Positions 11,741 to 21,895 of a stretch of 64,000 bases of DNA are shown here, piece after piece. Within the stretch, counting starts at the first letter, position 1; every line of letters starts with the position of its first letter. This DNA comes from Dryas octopetala (Eukaryota; Streptophyta; Magnoliopsida; Rosales; Rosaceae). The position numbers and the translations under genes are program-made. The notes below the pieces were generated by a model that saw only the letters and a list, made by a program, of their open reading frames with translations, did not search any database and was not told the DNA's origin. The stretch covers positions 20,414,630 through 20,478,629 of the forward strand of contig OY992837.1 of the NCBI GenBank assembly GCA_963921425.1, written 5' to 3'.

Positions 11741-12906
11741 AAGCTTAGGATACATGCAGCATGGTACACTCTGATTGATAGGATCCTCTTCTGGAAATCT
11801 TTCACAGGGCTCATGTTAAGGTGTCTAAGTCCATAGGAAGCAAAGTAGACTCTCTCAAACATACATGATGGTATTCGTGGTAACCATACTGCAGGAAGGA
11901 GTCTATCTCGCAAGGCAATCACGCAAGGCTATTTTTGGCCCTATATGGCGAGAGATGATGCAACCTACACAAAGAAATGCGAACAATGTCAGCGATTCAG
12001 CCCTATTAGCAGGCAGCCTGCAAAAAATTTGAACCCAACTCTTGAACCATGGCTTTTCTCGAAATAGGGAATGGACATCGTGGGTCCTTTCCCGAACTCC
12101 CAAGGAGGAAAGAAACATGTGCTCCTCGCCACGGACTACTTCACCAAATGGGTCGAAGCGGAAGCATATAGCATAGTCAATGCTACGAATGTGGTTCGTT
12201 CCACTTGGTGAAATATAATCTGTCGGTTCGGAATCGTGAGGTCCATAACGATTGATAATGGAACTCCCTTTGACAACCGAAAATTTTAAGAATTTAGCGC
12301 AGAGAAAGGTATTCATTTACAATTCTCATCGAGAAGTTATCCTCGAGCTAATGGACAAGCAAAGAAAACAAATCGAACGATCTTCGATAACATCAAAAGG
12401 AAACTCAAAGGAAAGCAGAGAAAATGGCTGGAAGAATTATATCATGTGTTGTGGGCATAACAAACCACTAGGTGAAAGCCAACAGGAGAAATATCAGTCT
12501 CTCTCACATATGGAGTTGAAGCTGCGATTCCCACGAAACTTGGATCCCCACAACAAGGACATTAGTTGCTGAGAACACCAATGAAAATGAGGTCTTGCTT
12601 GCAAGGAATCTTGATCTCAACGAAGAATGAAGAGAAAATGCATTGATTTGCCTCACGAATTATCAAAATGTTATAGCAAGATACTTCAACAAGAACGTGA
12701 AGTTCAAAACGTTCAAGGTTGGTGATCGGATCCTGAACGAATCATGGATACCAGACCAAAATCCGGCGAGGACGCAGACAGGTAAATTTGGGAAAACTTG
12801 GGAAGGGCCTTACAAGGTAACAACCATTTTTGGCAAGGGGCATATCGACTTCAAGAACTTCGAACAGGAAAATATCTGCCCAGGCCATGGAATGCTGTAC
12901 ATTTGA
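11741..12906 (+). pseudogene. Tat gypsy integrase
   Basis: The HHCC finger ends in CEQCQRFSPISRQPA (about 11970). The catalytic core has MDIVGPFP (first Asp), ATDYFTKWVEAEAY and ITIDNGTPF (second Asp, about 12250). The third position, normally Glu in NGQAE, reads NGQAKK (about 12350-12367), so the DDE triad is broken. The C-terminal part (12643-12903) has FKVGDRILNESWIP and GKTWEGPYKVTTIF and ends in a stop. Integrase would insert cDNA into host DNA; this copy cannot. Confidence 0.75.
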
Positions 12907-13272
12907 AAAAATATTTTGTGTAAAATTCCTTTCTTTGATTAATCTTTTTCCATGCTCACATCTCTTCGTTGGGAGGAGTATAACAAGCAAAATATTTGTA
13001 AATTTTCCTTATGACGTTTGGTCTACACTTTAGGTTCGGGAGCGGCTCAATTCGCAATCACCAGAACTGGTCTATCTTTCCAACTGCTATGTGAGGAAGG
13101 TCGGGAATGTAATAATTTCTGATAGTCTCTTCCTCATCATTGCGCTCGTTCCACTAATAGAAATAGAAGAGATCGGCGAAACCTAAAGCTGCTCCCTGGG
13201 CGAGACCAAAGCCCAGTAGAGTGGAGATAAGCTGATAACAACTGGGATTAAGTTGAAAAGGGTGAACGCCCA
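12907..13272 (+). other. Spacer between Tat integrase and antisense frame
   Basis: No sense coding sequence was recognised. Tat elements usually have such a spacer before the 3' LTR. A shadow open frame crosses from integrase into this segment but has no domain features. Confidence 0.4.
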
Positions 13273-13515
13273 TCAGAGTAAGCACGACGTGGAAAAGGGG
13301 ATGAAGAGAAATCGAATGTAGGGCAAGGAAAAAGCTGAAATCATCAAAGCTCCCTCCGGAACTCCATCCCTAGTGACGATGTTGGCATCAGAAGGAAAAA
13401 GGAGAAGCTGAACGTTGGCGGGGACCGAGTTATCACGAGCTAATTCCTTCAATTGTTTCTTGGAAGACGCCCAGAACTCGTAAATCGCTTTGCAAGCCTT
13501 TCCCTTTTTACCCAT
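13273..13515 (-). CDS. Antisense accessory frame of the Tat element (80 aa)
   Basis: A minus-strand frame downstream of pol starts MGKKGKACKAIYEFWASSKK and continues QLKELARDNSVPANVQLLLF, then VTRDGVPEGALMISAFSLPY. Tat-lineage elements are known to carry an extra antisense frame between integrase and the 3' LTR, and this one sits in that position. It starts with ATG, is uninterrupted for 80 codons and has a basic N-terminus and an amphipathic middle, while the sense genes of the same element are full of stops. The function of such frames is unknown. The last 15 or so residues may run past a former splice site or frameshift. I have no evidence that it is expressed. Confidence 0.5.
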   Translation of the reverse strand: MGKKGKACKAIYEFWASSKKQLKELARDNSVPANVQLLLFPSDANIVTRDGVPEGALMISAFSLPYIRFLFIPFSTSCLL

Positions 13516-13878
13516 TATGAGAAAGAAGAGGAAAAATTTGAGAGAAAAAATGAAACTTACTCAGAGAAGCACTTTGCAACAATCGTAGAAATGGTCACAG
13601 ACGATCGAAGCTCACATGAAATCAATAAGTATTGGTGGATAAAGAATTTCAGGAGAAACCCTCAATAGAAACAACACAAAAGAAGGAAGATGAAAAACTT
13701 GAATCAAAACCCGCAAAATTGGTAAAGTAAGTTTCAAGTCCTTTCAAGTTCTAAACTAAAGGAAGTGCCTCAGGAGTACAAAAGGCGCCATAATGTGTCC
13801 TAAGTCCTAACCACCATTTATTTCTTCCCCACTAACCCATGAGTGATACATGGAAATAGAGGAAGAAATTGGAGGCAT

Positions 13879-14340
13879 TGTGGGGGCCAAAATTATCACA
13901 ATAAATTGTTGCGTTGAGGCAAAGCAAACAAATAAGAAGGAAATGGGCTTGATCAAGGGAATCATCCCATACTGCAGCCTAGGAAGTAGAAATGCAAAGC
14001 CCAATTCCACTTGATAATAAATAGGTGCAACTTTCTTATTATTTATTAATAAGAACGTTGTGATTAGGAATTGAATGTCATTCAAGATTATTCATCTCAT
14101 GCATGCACGTGGGAATGAAAATGTGAGAATCAGGGAAACGTTACTCGATCATGAATCCAATAAATAGCTTAGACGGATGAGTAAGAAGGTACGCACACTT
14201 TAGGTGAACACATGCAAAACCATTGCAAGAAAATACTGACTTAGGCATCAGAGTATTTTTTGCAGGTGTCAACCCTTCCTTTCTCTGGAGAGAAGAATAT
14301 ATCGTTTGTTTTCATCAACTTACGAGTCAGGTAATTCAAC
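13879..14340 (+). mobile_element. Probable 3' LTR of the Tat element
   Basis: TGTGGGGGCCAAAATTATC begins at 13879, in LTR style, after a purine-rich AGAGGAAGAAATTGGAGG run that could be the polypurine tract. The following 450 bp are non-coding. There is no partner LTR in the window for comparison and the end is not defined. Confidence 0.45.
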
Positions 14341-14832
14341 CAATTCACTTATTGTGGGCTAATTAATTCTTCTTAAGAATTTTGGTTCCAACAAGATAGT
14401 TTGGGAATAATGTGGGGGTATGAAAATAAGGTGGGTAGGCAAATAGGAATGGGGGTTGGCAATAGTGTCACAAATAAAATGCGCTCTACTGTATGATAGC
14501 AGGAAACCAAATCTTGAACCCGCCTTTTTCATTTGTGAGATACCTATATATACTATTACCCCAATCAAAAAAGAACTTCTTTTATTATTACACCTAAGTT
14601 ATCATAAATATAAATTATAAATTCATATATATAACTGATTATTATAAATCTCACTTTATTTATTCACATAAATGTTTATAATTATTTAACAATTAACAAT
14701 TCCAATAAAGAATAGCCAATTTAAAATTTAATTGCATATCAATTCATTCTCGCTTTACATTAATTAAAAGTAAATATGTATTTTTCAAATTTGGTTGTTG
14801 TATTTGTTTTGAAAATTTCCTTAAAAAAATAA
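14341..14832. other. AT-rich spacer
   Basis: No gene, domain or repeat recognised. The last 250 bases are strongly AT-rich. Confidence 0.5.
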
Positions 14833-15180
14833 GGCTTAATTACACATTTGCCCATGAGCTATAATGCCAATTTCAAGTGGGTTCATAAAAGCCAAAAAAT
14901 TTCAAGCGCATACACGAAGAATCGAAAACGTTGCAAAATTGACTTCCTTCCATGGATCCGTCAGGACCTCAGTTAAGTGCCACTTTGGACACATCCGACA
15001 TGGGTTTTTTAAATGACATGTATGCCACGTGGAAAAAAAACAATAAAAAAATTATTCACAACATTTTCAAATATACAAAACTTGAAACAAAAAACTTAAA
15101 AACGTAAAAATTACCCACACCAGCCTCCACCCCTCCTTCTCCTTCCTCCTCCTTTCTCCCCCTCCTTCTTCCTCCTCCCA
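14833..15180 (+). repeat. Left terminal inverted repeat of the Pack-MULE
   Basis: Pairs with 16030-16398 in reverse complement. The outer 200 bp align well (for example ATGCCAATTTCAAGTGGGT against its complement). The inner pyrimidine-rich part (15110-15180) matches the purine-rich 16060-16115 less exactly. Confidence 0.8.
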
Positions 15181-15439
15181 GTTCTTCTGCAACAAGAAAC
15201 AATTCAAAGTTTGAAAACCATTTTAGGCACGCACCCATCTGCTAAAAACCCAAAAAATTAACCCACATCAAAAATCAAATTTTTTTCTCAATTCCTTTTT
15301 TGTTCTAGCTTTCTCCAAAGCACAAAATGAAAAATCCAAAAAAATAATCTAGGAAATCCATATTACATTTCATAAAAGCCATGAACATGTATATCCAAAT
15401 TCTTTAAAATTACCAGTATGTGAGACAAATCAATTCAAT

Positions 15440-15760
15440 TCATCACAAACACTCGTACTTGACCTTCCCGTCCGACCCGACATTGACCTCCTAGATCCAC
15501 TTATAGAACTCGGAAGGCTCGAGCTTCTCACCGAGCTGGTAAGGATGTGGCAAATATCGGAGATGAACGGCTAAGACTTGTCGTCGTTGTCGGTGTCAAA
15601 GAGTTTGAACGCCTCTTCCATTCAGTATACTTGCTCGTCGCTCAGTTGCTTGCCCATTTTTTCCGGGTCTCAATTTCAGGTTTGGATTGTTTCTCTCTCT
15701 GTCTTTCTCAAAACTGTGTTTTTTTCAATTTCTCTCTCGAAAATCAATATGGTGGAAGTG
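15440..15760 (-). pseudogene. Captured fragment of a CML13/14-like calmodulin-like gene
   Basis: On the minus strand from 15658 the sequence reads MGKQLSDEQVY, stop, MEEAFKLFDTDNDD, that is the start codon, first helix and first EF-hand loop of CML13/14-type proteins. After a stop it continues directly into ISDICHILTS and, after a one-base loss, GEKLEPSEFYKWI, stop, EVNVGSDGKV, the end of EF-hand 3 and the start of EF-hand 4. The middle of the protein (end of EF1 to EF3) is absent, so two separated parts of the parent gene have been joined. Plus-strand 15661-15760, GAGA-rich on the coding strand, is probably the parent 5' UTR. Three stops and a frameshift mean no functional Ca2+-binding protein is made. 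Identification rests on motif order and spacing; a parent gene elsewhere in the genome is expected. Confidence 0.75.
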
Positions 15761-16029
15761 GAATTGGAGCATAGAGAGAGCGGGTTAACCCGATTGGGTG
15801 AAGGTAGTGTCAACGGGAGCAAAAATGGTGAGAGAAGGAGACTGCAGGACGAGCTCCAGAGTCAGAGCCATCGACATCAAGCCCAAATTCGAGAGGATTT
15901 CAATGGGCTATTGATGAAGTTTCAAAACATTTAGAGGAGTGTAAGTGAATGAGTGAAAGTGGAGTCAAAGAAGTAAATTTAGAGGGAGGGCATGTACAAT
16001 TTTTGTTTTTGATGAGAAATTCAGCCAGT
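15761..16029. other. Unassigned interior of the Pack-MULE
   Basis: A modestly GC-rich stretch with an open plus frame (15578-15934) whose latter part reads MVEVELEHRESGLTRLGEGS. I do not recognise it. It may be a second captured host fragment. Confidence 0.3.
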
Positions 16030-16398
16030 GGAGGTGGAAGAGATGGAAACTGGGAATATGTGGGAGAAGGAAGGTGAGGAGGAAGAAAGGAGGAGGAAGA
16101 AGGAGGGGGTGCACGTGGGCGGGCTGTGGATTTTTTTAAGTATTTTAGTTTTTAATATTTTTAAAATGCTTTGATGAAATTTTTTTATTGTTTTTTTTCC
16201 ACGTGGCATACATGTCCTTAAAGAAATTCACACTTGATGTGTCCAGTGTAGCACTTAACTGAGGTCCTGACAGATCCATGGATAGAAGTCAATTTTACAA
16301 TGTTTTCGATTTTTCATGGAAACGCTTGAAATTTTTTGGCTTTTGTCGACCCACTTGAAATTGGCATCATAGTTCGTGGGCAAATATGTAATTGAGCC

Positions 16399-16866
16399 AA
16401 AAAATAACTTTGGTCTCAATTTAGTGGAAGGCTTCAAAAAATATACAGTGGAAAGCTTCAAACTATCTATAAATTTAATGACCAAATGCATATATTGGTA
16501 ACATAACTTCATAATTAAATTAATTATTGATTGATTCACCCAAGATTTATTTCTACTCGGGATTTTCCTAAATATTAAGTACAAGACAATGGATTTTACA
16601 AAATAGGGTATTTAAAAAGTCTTACAAGGTAGTACCACAACATAAATATTATAGTCACATAATTAATTAAGTAGTAAAACATGAACGAAAACAACAGTAT
16701 AATACATTCTTAAATTTCAATGTAGGTCGTTTAATCATTGAGCAACAATAATGGGTCCTACATTGTTTCTATATGCACCCATGCTCTTGTCCTTGGTGTC
16801 TGCACACGCACAATTCGAGACTGGCTGCCTCTACATTTCAGTAAGCTTAAGAGCTATGTTGTTCTT
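16399..16866. other. Spacer
   Basis: The 9-bp target duplication copy is at 16399-16407. The remainder is AT-rich with no recognisable gene or repeat. Confidence 0.5.
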
Positions 16867-16915
16867 GCTAGGATTTAGACTAGGGTTACAGTAATCGAAA
16901 AAAAAAAAAAAAGAG

Positions 16916-16950
<35 letters not shown>

Positions 16951-17161
16951 GACAAAGTGTTTGATTAATTGTCACAATGTGTTCGTACAACAGAGACAAC
17001 CAAAACTTATATGTGTGGTTGTGAGTTGTGCTAACCACTTAACTGCATGACAGCTAGACATATAACAAACCACAACATATCTAACTAACTATGATGAACA
17101 ATTGTGTAATAACTCACTAATTAATCATGTATCAACACATCATTAATGTTATGGCTTAACA
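16867..17161 (-). mobile_element. 3' LTR of the minus-strand copia element
   Basis: Read on the minus strand it runs from TGTTAAGCCATAAC to TAAATCCTAGCA, 295 bp. It matches the 5' LTR at 25514-25643 plus 27465-27565. It includes a (GA)n run at 16919-16947 that also occurs, shorter, in the other LTR. The polypurine tract lies just outside at 17162-17172. Confidence 0.8.
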
Positions 17162-18095
17162 TCCCCCCTCAAGCTCAAGCATAGGGTACCAAGCTTGAGA
17201 TCGTGACGAAGGAAAGTAAATTGTGGAGAAGGAAGTCTTTTGGTTAATATGTTTTTAAGTTGTTTACTGTTGGAAACATGATCAAGATGAAGGTCACCTC
17301 TGGTAACTTGCTGTTTCACAAAGTGGTAGTCAATATTTATATGCTTTGCACATGAATGAAATACAGGATTGGACGACAAGGTAATAACATATTAACTATC
17401 ACAATGCATTAAAGGAGCTGAACCTAGAAATACATGAAGATCACATAAAACCTAGCGCAACCATGCTAACTCAGCAGCTGGGATAGCCATGGCCCCATTC
17501 TCTACCTCTGTGGAAGATTGGGACACAGTATGCTGAAGTCGAGAACACCATGAAATGAGATTAGTACCAAGAAATATAACATAGTCGGAAGTTGATCTTC
17601 GTTCATCTGGTTCGCCTCCCCAATCAGCATCATTGAAGGCATTCAATTCCAATGGACCAAGCCGATAAGAAATCCCAGAGTCAAGAGTACCTTTTAGATA
17701 TCTTAAGATATCTCATATCTTAAGTATATCTTCGTTGAACAGCTTTATAATGCAAGTTAGTGGGCTCATGCATAAACTGACACACTGTGTTGACAGAATA
17801 GGCTATGTAAGGTCTAGTGAATGTGAGGTATTGTAAGCCCCCAACCAAACTTCAAAATTTTGTTGGATCAGAAAGAGGATGTCCTGCATCTTTAAGCAAC
17901 TTCACATGAGGTAGGCAGCAAGATGCACAAGGTTTACAATAAGACATACCAGCTTTAGCAAGCAAATCCTTAGAATACTTTTCTTGATTGACAAATATCC
18001 TTACAAAAGAATATTGAACATGCAACCCAAGGAAATAGCTCAGTGCACCTAAGTCCTTCATATCAATTGAGAAGAAAGCTAGTCAATGATATATT
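17149..18095 (-). pseudogene. Copia RNase H and end of RT
   Basis: Minus-strand motifs in order are FSIDMKDLGALSYFLGLHV (end of RT, near 18050), AFNDADWGG, RRSTSDYVIFLGTNLISW, QSSTEVENGAMAIPAAELAW, LMHCDS, NPVFHSCAKHINIDYHFVK and LKNILTKRLPSPQF, ending near the 3' LTR. This is the standard copia RNase H. The conserved K-x-E-Y-x-A motif reads TEVENGA here, and several stops (for example after LAWLR and after HCDS) break it. Confidence 0.75.
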
Positions 18096-18100
18096 GTACC

Positions 18101-20098
18101 TGTTGTTTGTTTTCTTAGAGCAAATTAATTAACACAAATACTTACCAAAGCTCTAAGTTTACTCGCAAGTGCACGAATCGCATGGTAGTAAAGGGTGCAA
18201 AGTACGAGGTCGATCCCACAGAGAATGGGTTTTGGTATCAATAAACCAACTCAACTTGACATATTAGAAATACTACTGATAGGGGGGTTTGTAGAGATGA
18301 GACACACACACACACACACAAAACACGGCATTGTTAAGAATTCAAAATCCACCACATATTATAAAATTACAACTATTATGGTGACATGCAATTCAAAGTG
18401 AACACATACAATAAAGTTTGCCAGCCGGGAGGCCTTGATTATCGGACACTCGCCTAACTATTGTTTTCCTTATTCATAGATTAAGAGCTTGATTATCGCA
18501 ACATAACCTAGTTAACTCACATGTTCCTAGGAAGCTTGATTATTGTCTACCTAAGCTGTTAACCATGCAAGAGTCATTAAGATTAGATGAAAACGACAAA
18601 CACATAGAGCATGATAGTATCTTGATTATCGATCTAGATGACATCTATGAAACCTATTTATCAAAGATAAGTTCTTAGGATACCTCCTTGTTACCTACTG
18701 AATTGATTAGCTTGATTAGCACCTCTCAATTTCATAACAATTACTAGATGCATACAACTCTAAGGTAGCTAGTCAAAGAGTGCAAACAAATAGAATCAAT
18801 TAAAACAGACAATAGGAATTTATCGCATGCAAACATCACATTCAATCACATGGCTTTATTTCATAAACCATAAATCAACATTGATCAAATAATAAGAGCT
18901 TCATCATCATCTTAACAATGCAAAACTAAAATCAACACATAATAAAGAAAATAAAAGAACCAACTTTCATTAAATAATCAAACATTGAATCCATAATGAA
19001 AGAAGAATAGACTAATTAACTAAAGAAAACAAAGGAAATCAAAAGAAGAAGACAAGAAGAAACAAGGAGAAACCCAAGGAAGATGCGGCTAGGGCAGCAA
19101 GAAGGCTTGCTGCCCCCTCCTCCTCCTTGCACCAACTTCTCTCTCTCTCTCTCTCTAACTTTTAGAAAATAAAAGGGTGTAAGGTGTAGAAGATATAAGA
19201 TGTAGAAGATATATGATCTGTGAGAGAGTGAGGGTCTTATATAGTAATGAGGAGGTGGAGAGGTTTTGCTGATTTTCCAATGTGGGATAAGTGCATTCCT
19301 TGCTCCTTAAGGCTTCTAATTTTCGGCCAAAAGTGGGTCTTGGGCTGATTTGGGCTCTTTTTGGGCGTAACTTTCTTTTCAGCTCGCGGAACTGCTGCGC
19401 TACCTCCACTAAAACGGCCATATCTTGAGTTAGAAAACTCGGAATTGAAATCCATAAAATTCCCTGCGAAGATAACATCCGTAGCTTTCCAACCATATAT
19501 GGTATGCTATCAAATTCGATCTGTAGAGGTACAAAATCACTGTCGAAATTCATGTTCAATTTTTCAGGGTTTTGACTTATTCTTCAACTAGGATTCCTTG
19601 TAATCTTTGACTGAATCTTGTGAGATTTTCCTTGAGCATGAAGGATTCCTTGCTTGGGCCTTGGATCAGCTGTAGGTGCGGCATTGGCTTGGGCTTTTGG
19701 ACCTTATAATGGCACAACTTGGGCTTCCTCCAATTGGGCTTGCAATAGGCGCATGGCCTTGGTCCTTTGGGCTAGGGTTGTGTGCATGGCCCATAGTGCA
19801 TGAGGCGCATGGCACGGTTGACCATTGACTTTGACCTTTGACCGAAAAGATTCCTCAAAAGATTCTGTCTGAAATTCTCCAAAGATTCCTTCCAGATTCC
19901 AAATCCTTCTAGAAGATTTCATCAAGATTCCTTTTTCCATTTTTAGCTCAAAATAGCCTCATTTAGCTTCTTTCTTCATCAAAGCTTCATTTAACCTGCA
20001 AAACACAAAACTAAACCAAAATACACAAAAATGTCGAGTTCTTACACTCTAGGTTAGGGAGTTAGTATCATAAAATGTTGCAAAATGAACACTCAACA
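18101..20098 (-). mobile_element. Solo LTR (1998 bp) inserted in the copia RT, with target duplication GTACC
   Basis: The insert interrupts RT between ILIGNDEIVVL and YIID...FFSIDMKDLG. Its ends read TGTTGAGTGTTC and AAACAACA on the minus strand, giving TGTTG/CAACA termini. The 5-bp GTACC is present on both sides (18096-18100 and 20099-20103), as expected for an LTR retrotransposon. It has no coding region, so the element was reduced to one LTR by recombination. On the minus strand a pyrimidine/TATA-like promoter zone lies near 19240. Family not recognised. Confidence 0.85.
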
Positions 20099-20103
20099 GT
20101 ACC

Positions 20104-20870
20104 ACTATCTCATCATTCCCAATCAAAATTATGTCATCAACATACAATAAAAGAATAACAATAGTTTGATTCTGACATCGAACAAACAAAGAAGGATCAG
20201 CTACTGAAGCCTTGAATCCCAAACCTAGTAAGTGACTACTAACTAGTAAATCTCTCATTCCAAACTCTTGGGGCTTGTTTAAGACCATAAAGAGACTTCT
20301 CAAGTTTGCAAACAAAATGTTGATAAGCAAGATCAAAAAAGCCCTGAGGTTGGGCCATATACACCTCTTCATGCAAGATTCCATGAAGAAAGGCATTTGT
20401 AACATCAAGTTGTCTTAACTTCTAATGAAACAGTGTAGCCAAAGCCAAAATAATTCTCTCAATGGAATGTTTCACTACAAGACTAAAAGTCTCTTCAAAA
20501 TCAAGACATGCTTCATGACTAAAGCGTTGAGCCACAAGTCTTGCTTTATGTCGAGCAATAGTGCCATCAAGATGTCTTTTAAGTTTGTAAACTCATTTAC
20601 AACCCACAAGTTTTTTATGAGAGGGCAAAGGCACTAACCTCCATGTCCCTTGTTTTTGTAAAGCCTGAAATTTGTCAAGCATGGTCTGCTGCCATTCTGG
20701 AACACGAGAAGCTGAACCAAAAAACCTTGGTTCTAGCTGAGATAAATCAATAGTGGAAGATATAGTGAAAGCCTTACGTTTATAGATGCCAGACTTTGAT
20801 TGAGTTTTCATTGAATGATTATTGATTGTTGATGGAGCAATAGGCAATGTTTGTAATAAGCTGGAGGAGG
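20104..20870 (-). pseudogene. Copia reverse transcriptase, N-terminal two thirds
   Basis: Minus-strand motifs are [76 protein letters not shown] and the catalytic LLYVDDIILIGND (about 20110-20150). The frame changes several times and stops occur. RT then breaks at the solo LTR and resumes at 18095. Confidence 0.8.
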
Positions 20871-21895
20871 AGCTGAAGTGATCATATCTAGAACTTGTGA
20901 TGATGAGCCAGAAGAAAGACTTGGTGATATGGTAGGGACAAGCACAGGTGGAGGTGATATTGAAGCAGCAAAGTCATGAGGAGTATAAGGTTCAGCAGTA
21001 TTTGAGCTAGAAGAAGTTGAATTGGCTAGTGGTGTTGGCCTAGGAAGAGGAATTTATATAAAAATAGGAGGAGAAGAAGATGATGGAGTGGGAGAACGAG
21101 AAGAAAAATGTGGATATGCAAATAAATGTTCATCAAAATACACATGCTGTGACAGATAGGTCTTAGAAGAATGAGGATCAAAACAAAGAAATCCTTTGTA
21201 ACCAAATACATAGCCTAAGAAAATACATTGTGTTGTTTTGGCTTGAAGCTTATTGATGTTATAGGGCTTAGGAAGAGGATAACATGCACATCTGAAAACC
21301 TTACAAAAATCAAGAGCTGAAAGATGACCAAACAAAGATTCATAGGGTGACTTGCATGTGAGATAACAATCTGCTTGGCATCCTATTAATAAGAAAAACA
21401 AATGTAACACAAGCATGATACAAAAAAAATTTAGGTAAGAAAGCTGTATGCAAGAGAGTAAGGGTTGTTTCAAGGATATGCCTATTCTTTCTTTCAGCTA
21501 ACCCATTTTGTTCAGGGGTATGAGGACAAGAAAGATATTGAACAATGCCATGACTAGCTAAAAAGGACTGAAAAGCTTTACTTGTGTACTCTCCTCCACC
21601 CCATCAGATTGTAAGATTTTGATAGAAGCAGAAAATTAATTGGAAATATAATTAAGAATGAAACTTGACAAAAAGAGAAAACACATCTGATTTATTTATC
21701 ATGGGAAAAAGTCATGTGAAATGTATATATTCATCAATGAACATGACATAGTACCTAAAACCTTAAACTGAAATACAAGGGGAAGGACCCCAGACATCTG
21801 TATGTATAACCTGAAAAGGAATAGAAGACCTGGAACTAGACAACTGAAAAAGTTGTTTTCACATTTTGCCTTGCAAGCAATTGATCTGACCATTA
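20871..21895 (-). pseudogene. Copia integrase core and linker
   Basis: On the minus strand, after the insertion, come the finger remnant (GQINCLQGKM), the core with FQVIHTDVWGPS (first Asp), FIDEYIHFT, SDGGGEYTS (second Asp), CPHTPEQNGLAERKNRHIL (Glu), and later ESLFGHLSALDFCKVFRCAC and KTTQCIFLGYVFGYKGFLCF. A Ser/Pro-rich linker (21000-21110) leads to RT. All three catalytic residues can be read, but in broken frames. Confidence 0.75.

Larger units (their letters stand above)
8700..14340 (+). mobile_element. Ty3/gypsy element of the Tat lineage, 5'-truncated and decayed
   Basis: Domains occur in the order gag zinc knuckle, protease, RT, RNase H, a second RNase H, integrase, then an antisense frame and a probable 3' LTR. 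A second RNase H between RH and IN is a hallmark of Tat (Retand/Ogre-type) elements. There is no 5' LTR or primer-binding site: gag simply abuts MULE sequence near 8700. Many stops and frameshifts show it is long dead. The right boundary is approximate because I did not find the LTR end. Confidence 0.8.
14833..16398. mobile_element. Pack-MULE: non-autonomous Mutator-like element carrying a calmodulin-like gene fragment
   Basis: The ends are inverted repeats: GGCTTAATTACACATTTGCC at 14833 matches GGCTCAATTACATATTTGCC read on the minus strand from 16398. Similarity runs inward for at least 200 bp and, more weakly, to about 350 bp through a CTCCTCC-rich tract. The 9-bp AAAAAATAA occurs on both sides (14824-14832 and 16399-16407), the target duplication size of Mutator-like elements. 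No transposase is present. The interior holds a reverse-oriented piece of a CML13/14-like gene (15440-15660) with its probable 5' UTR, plus unassigned sequence to about 15940. Length is 1566 bp. Confidence 0.85.
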
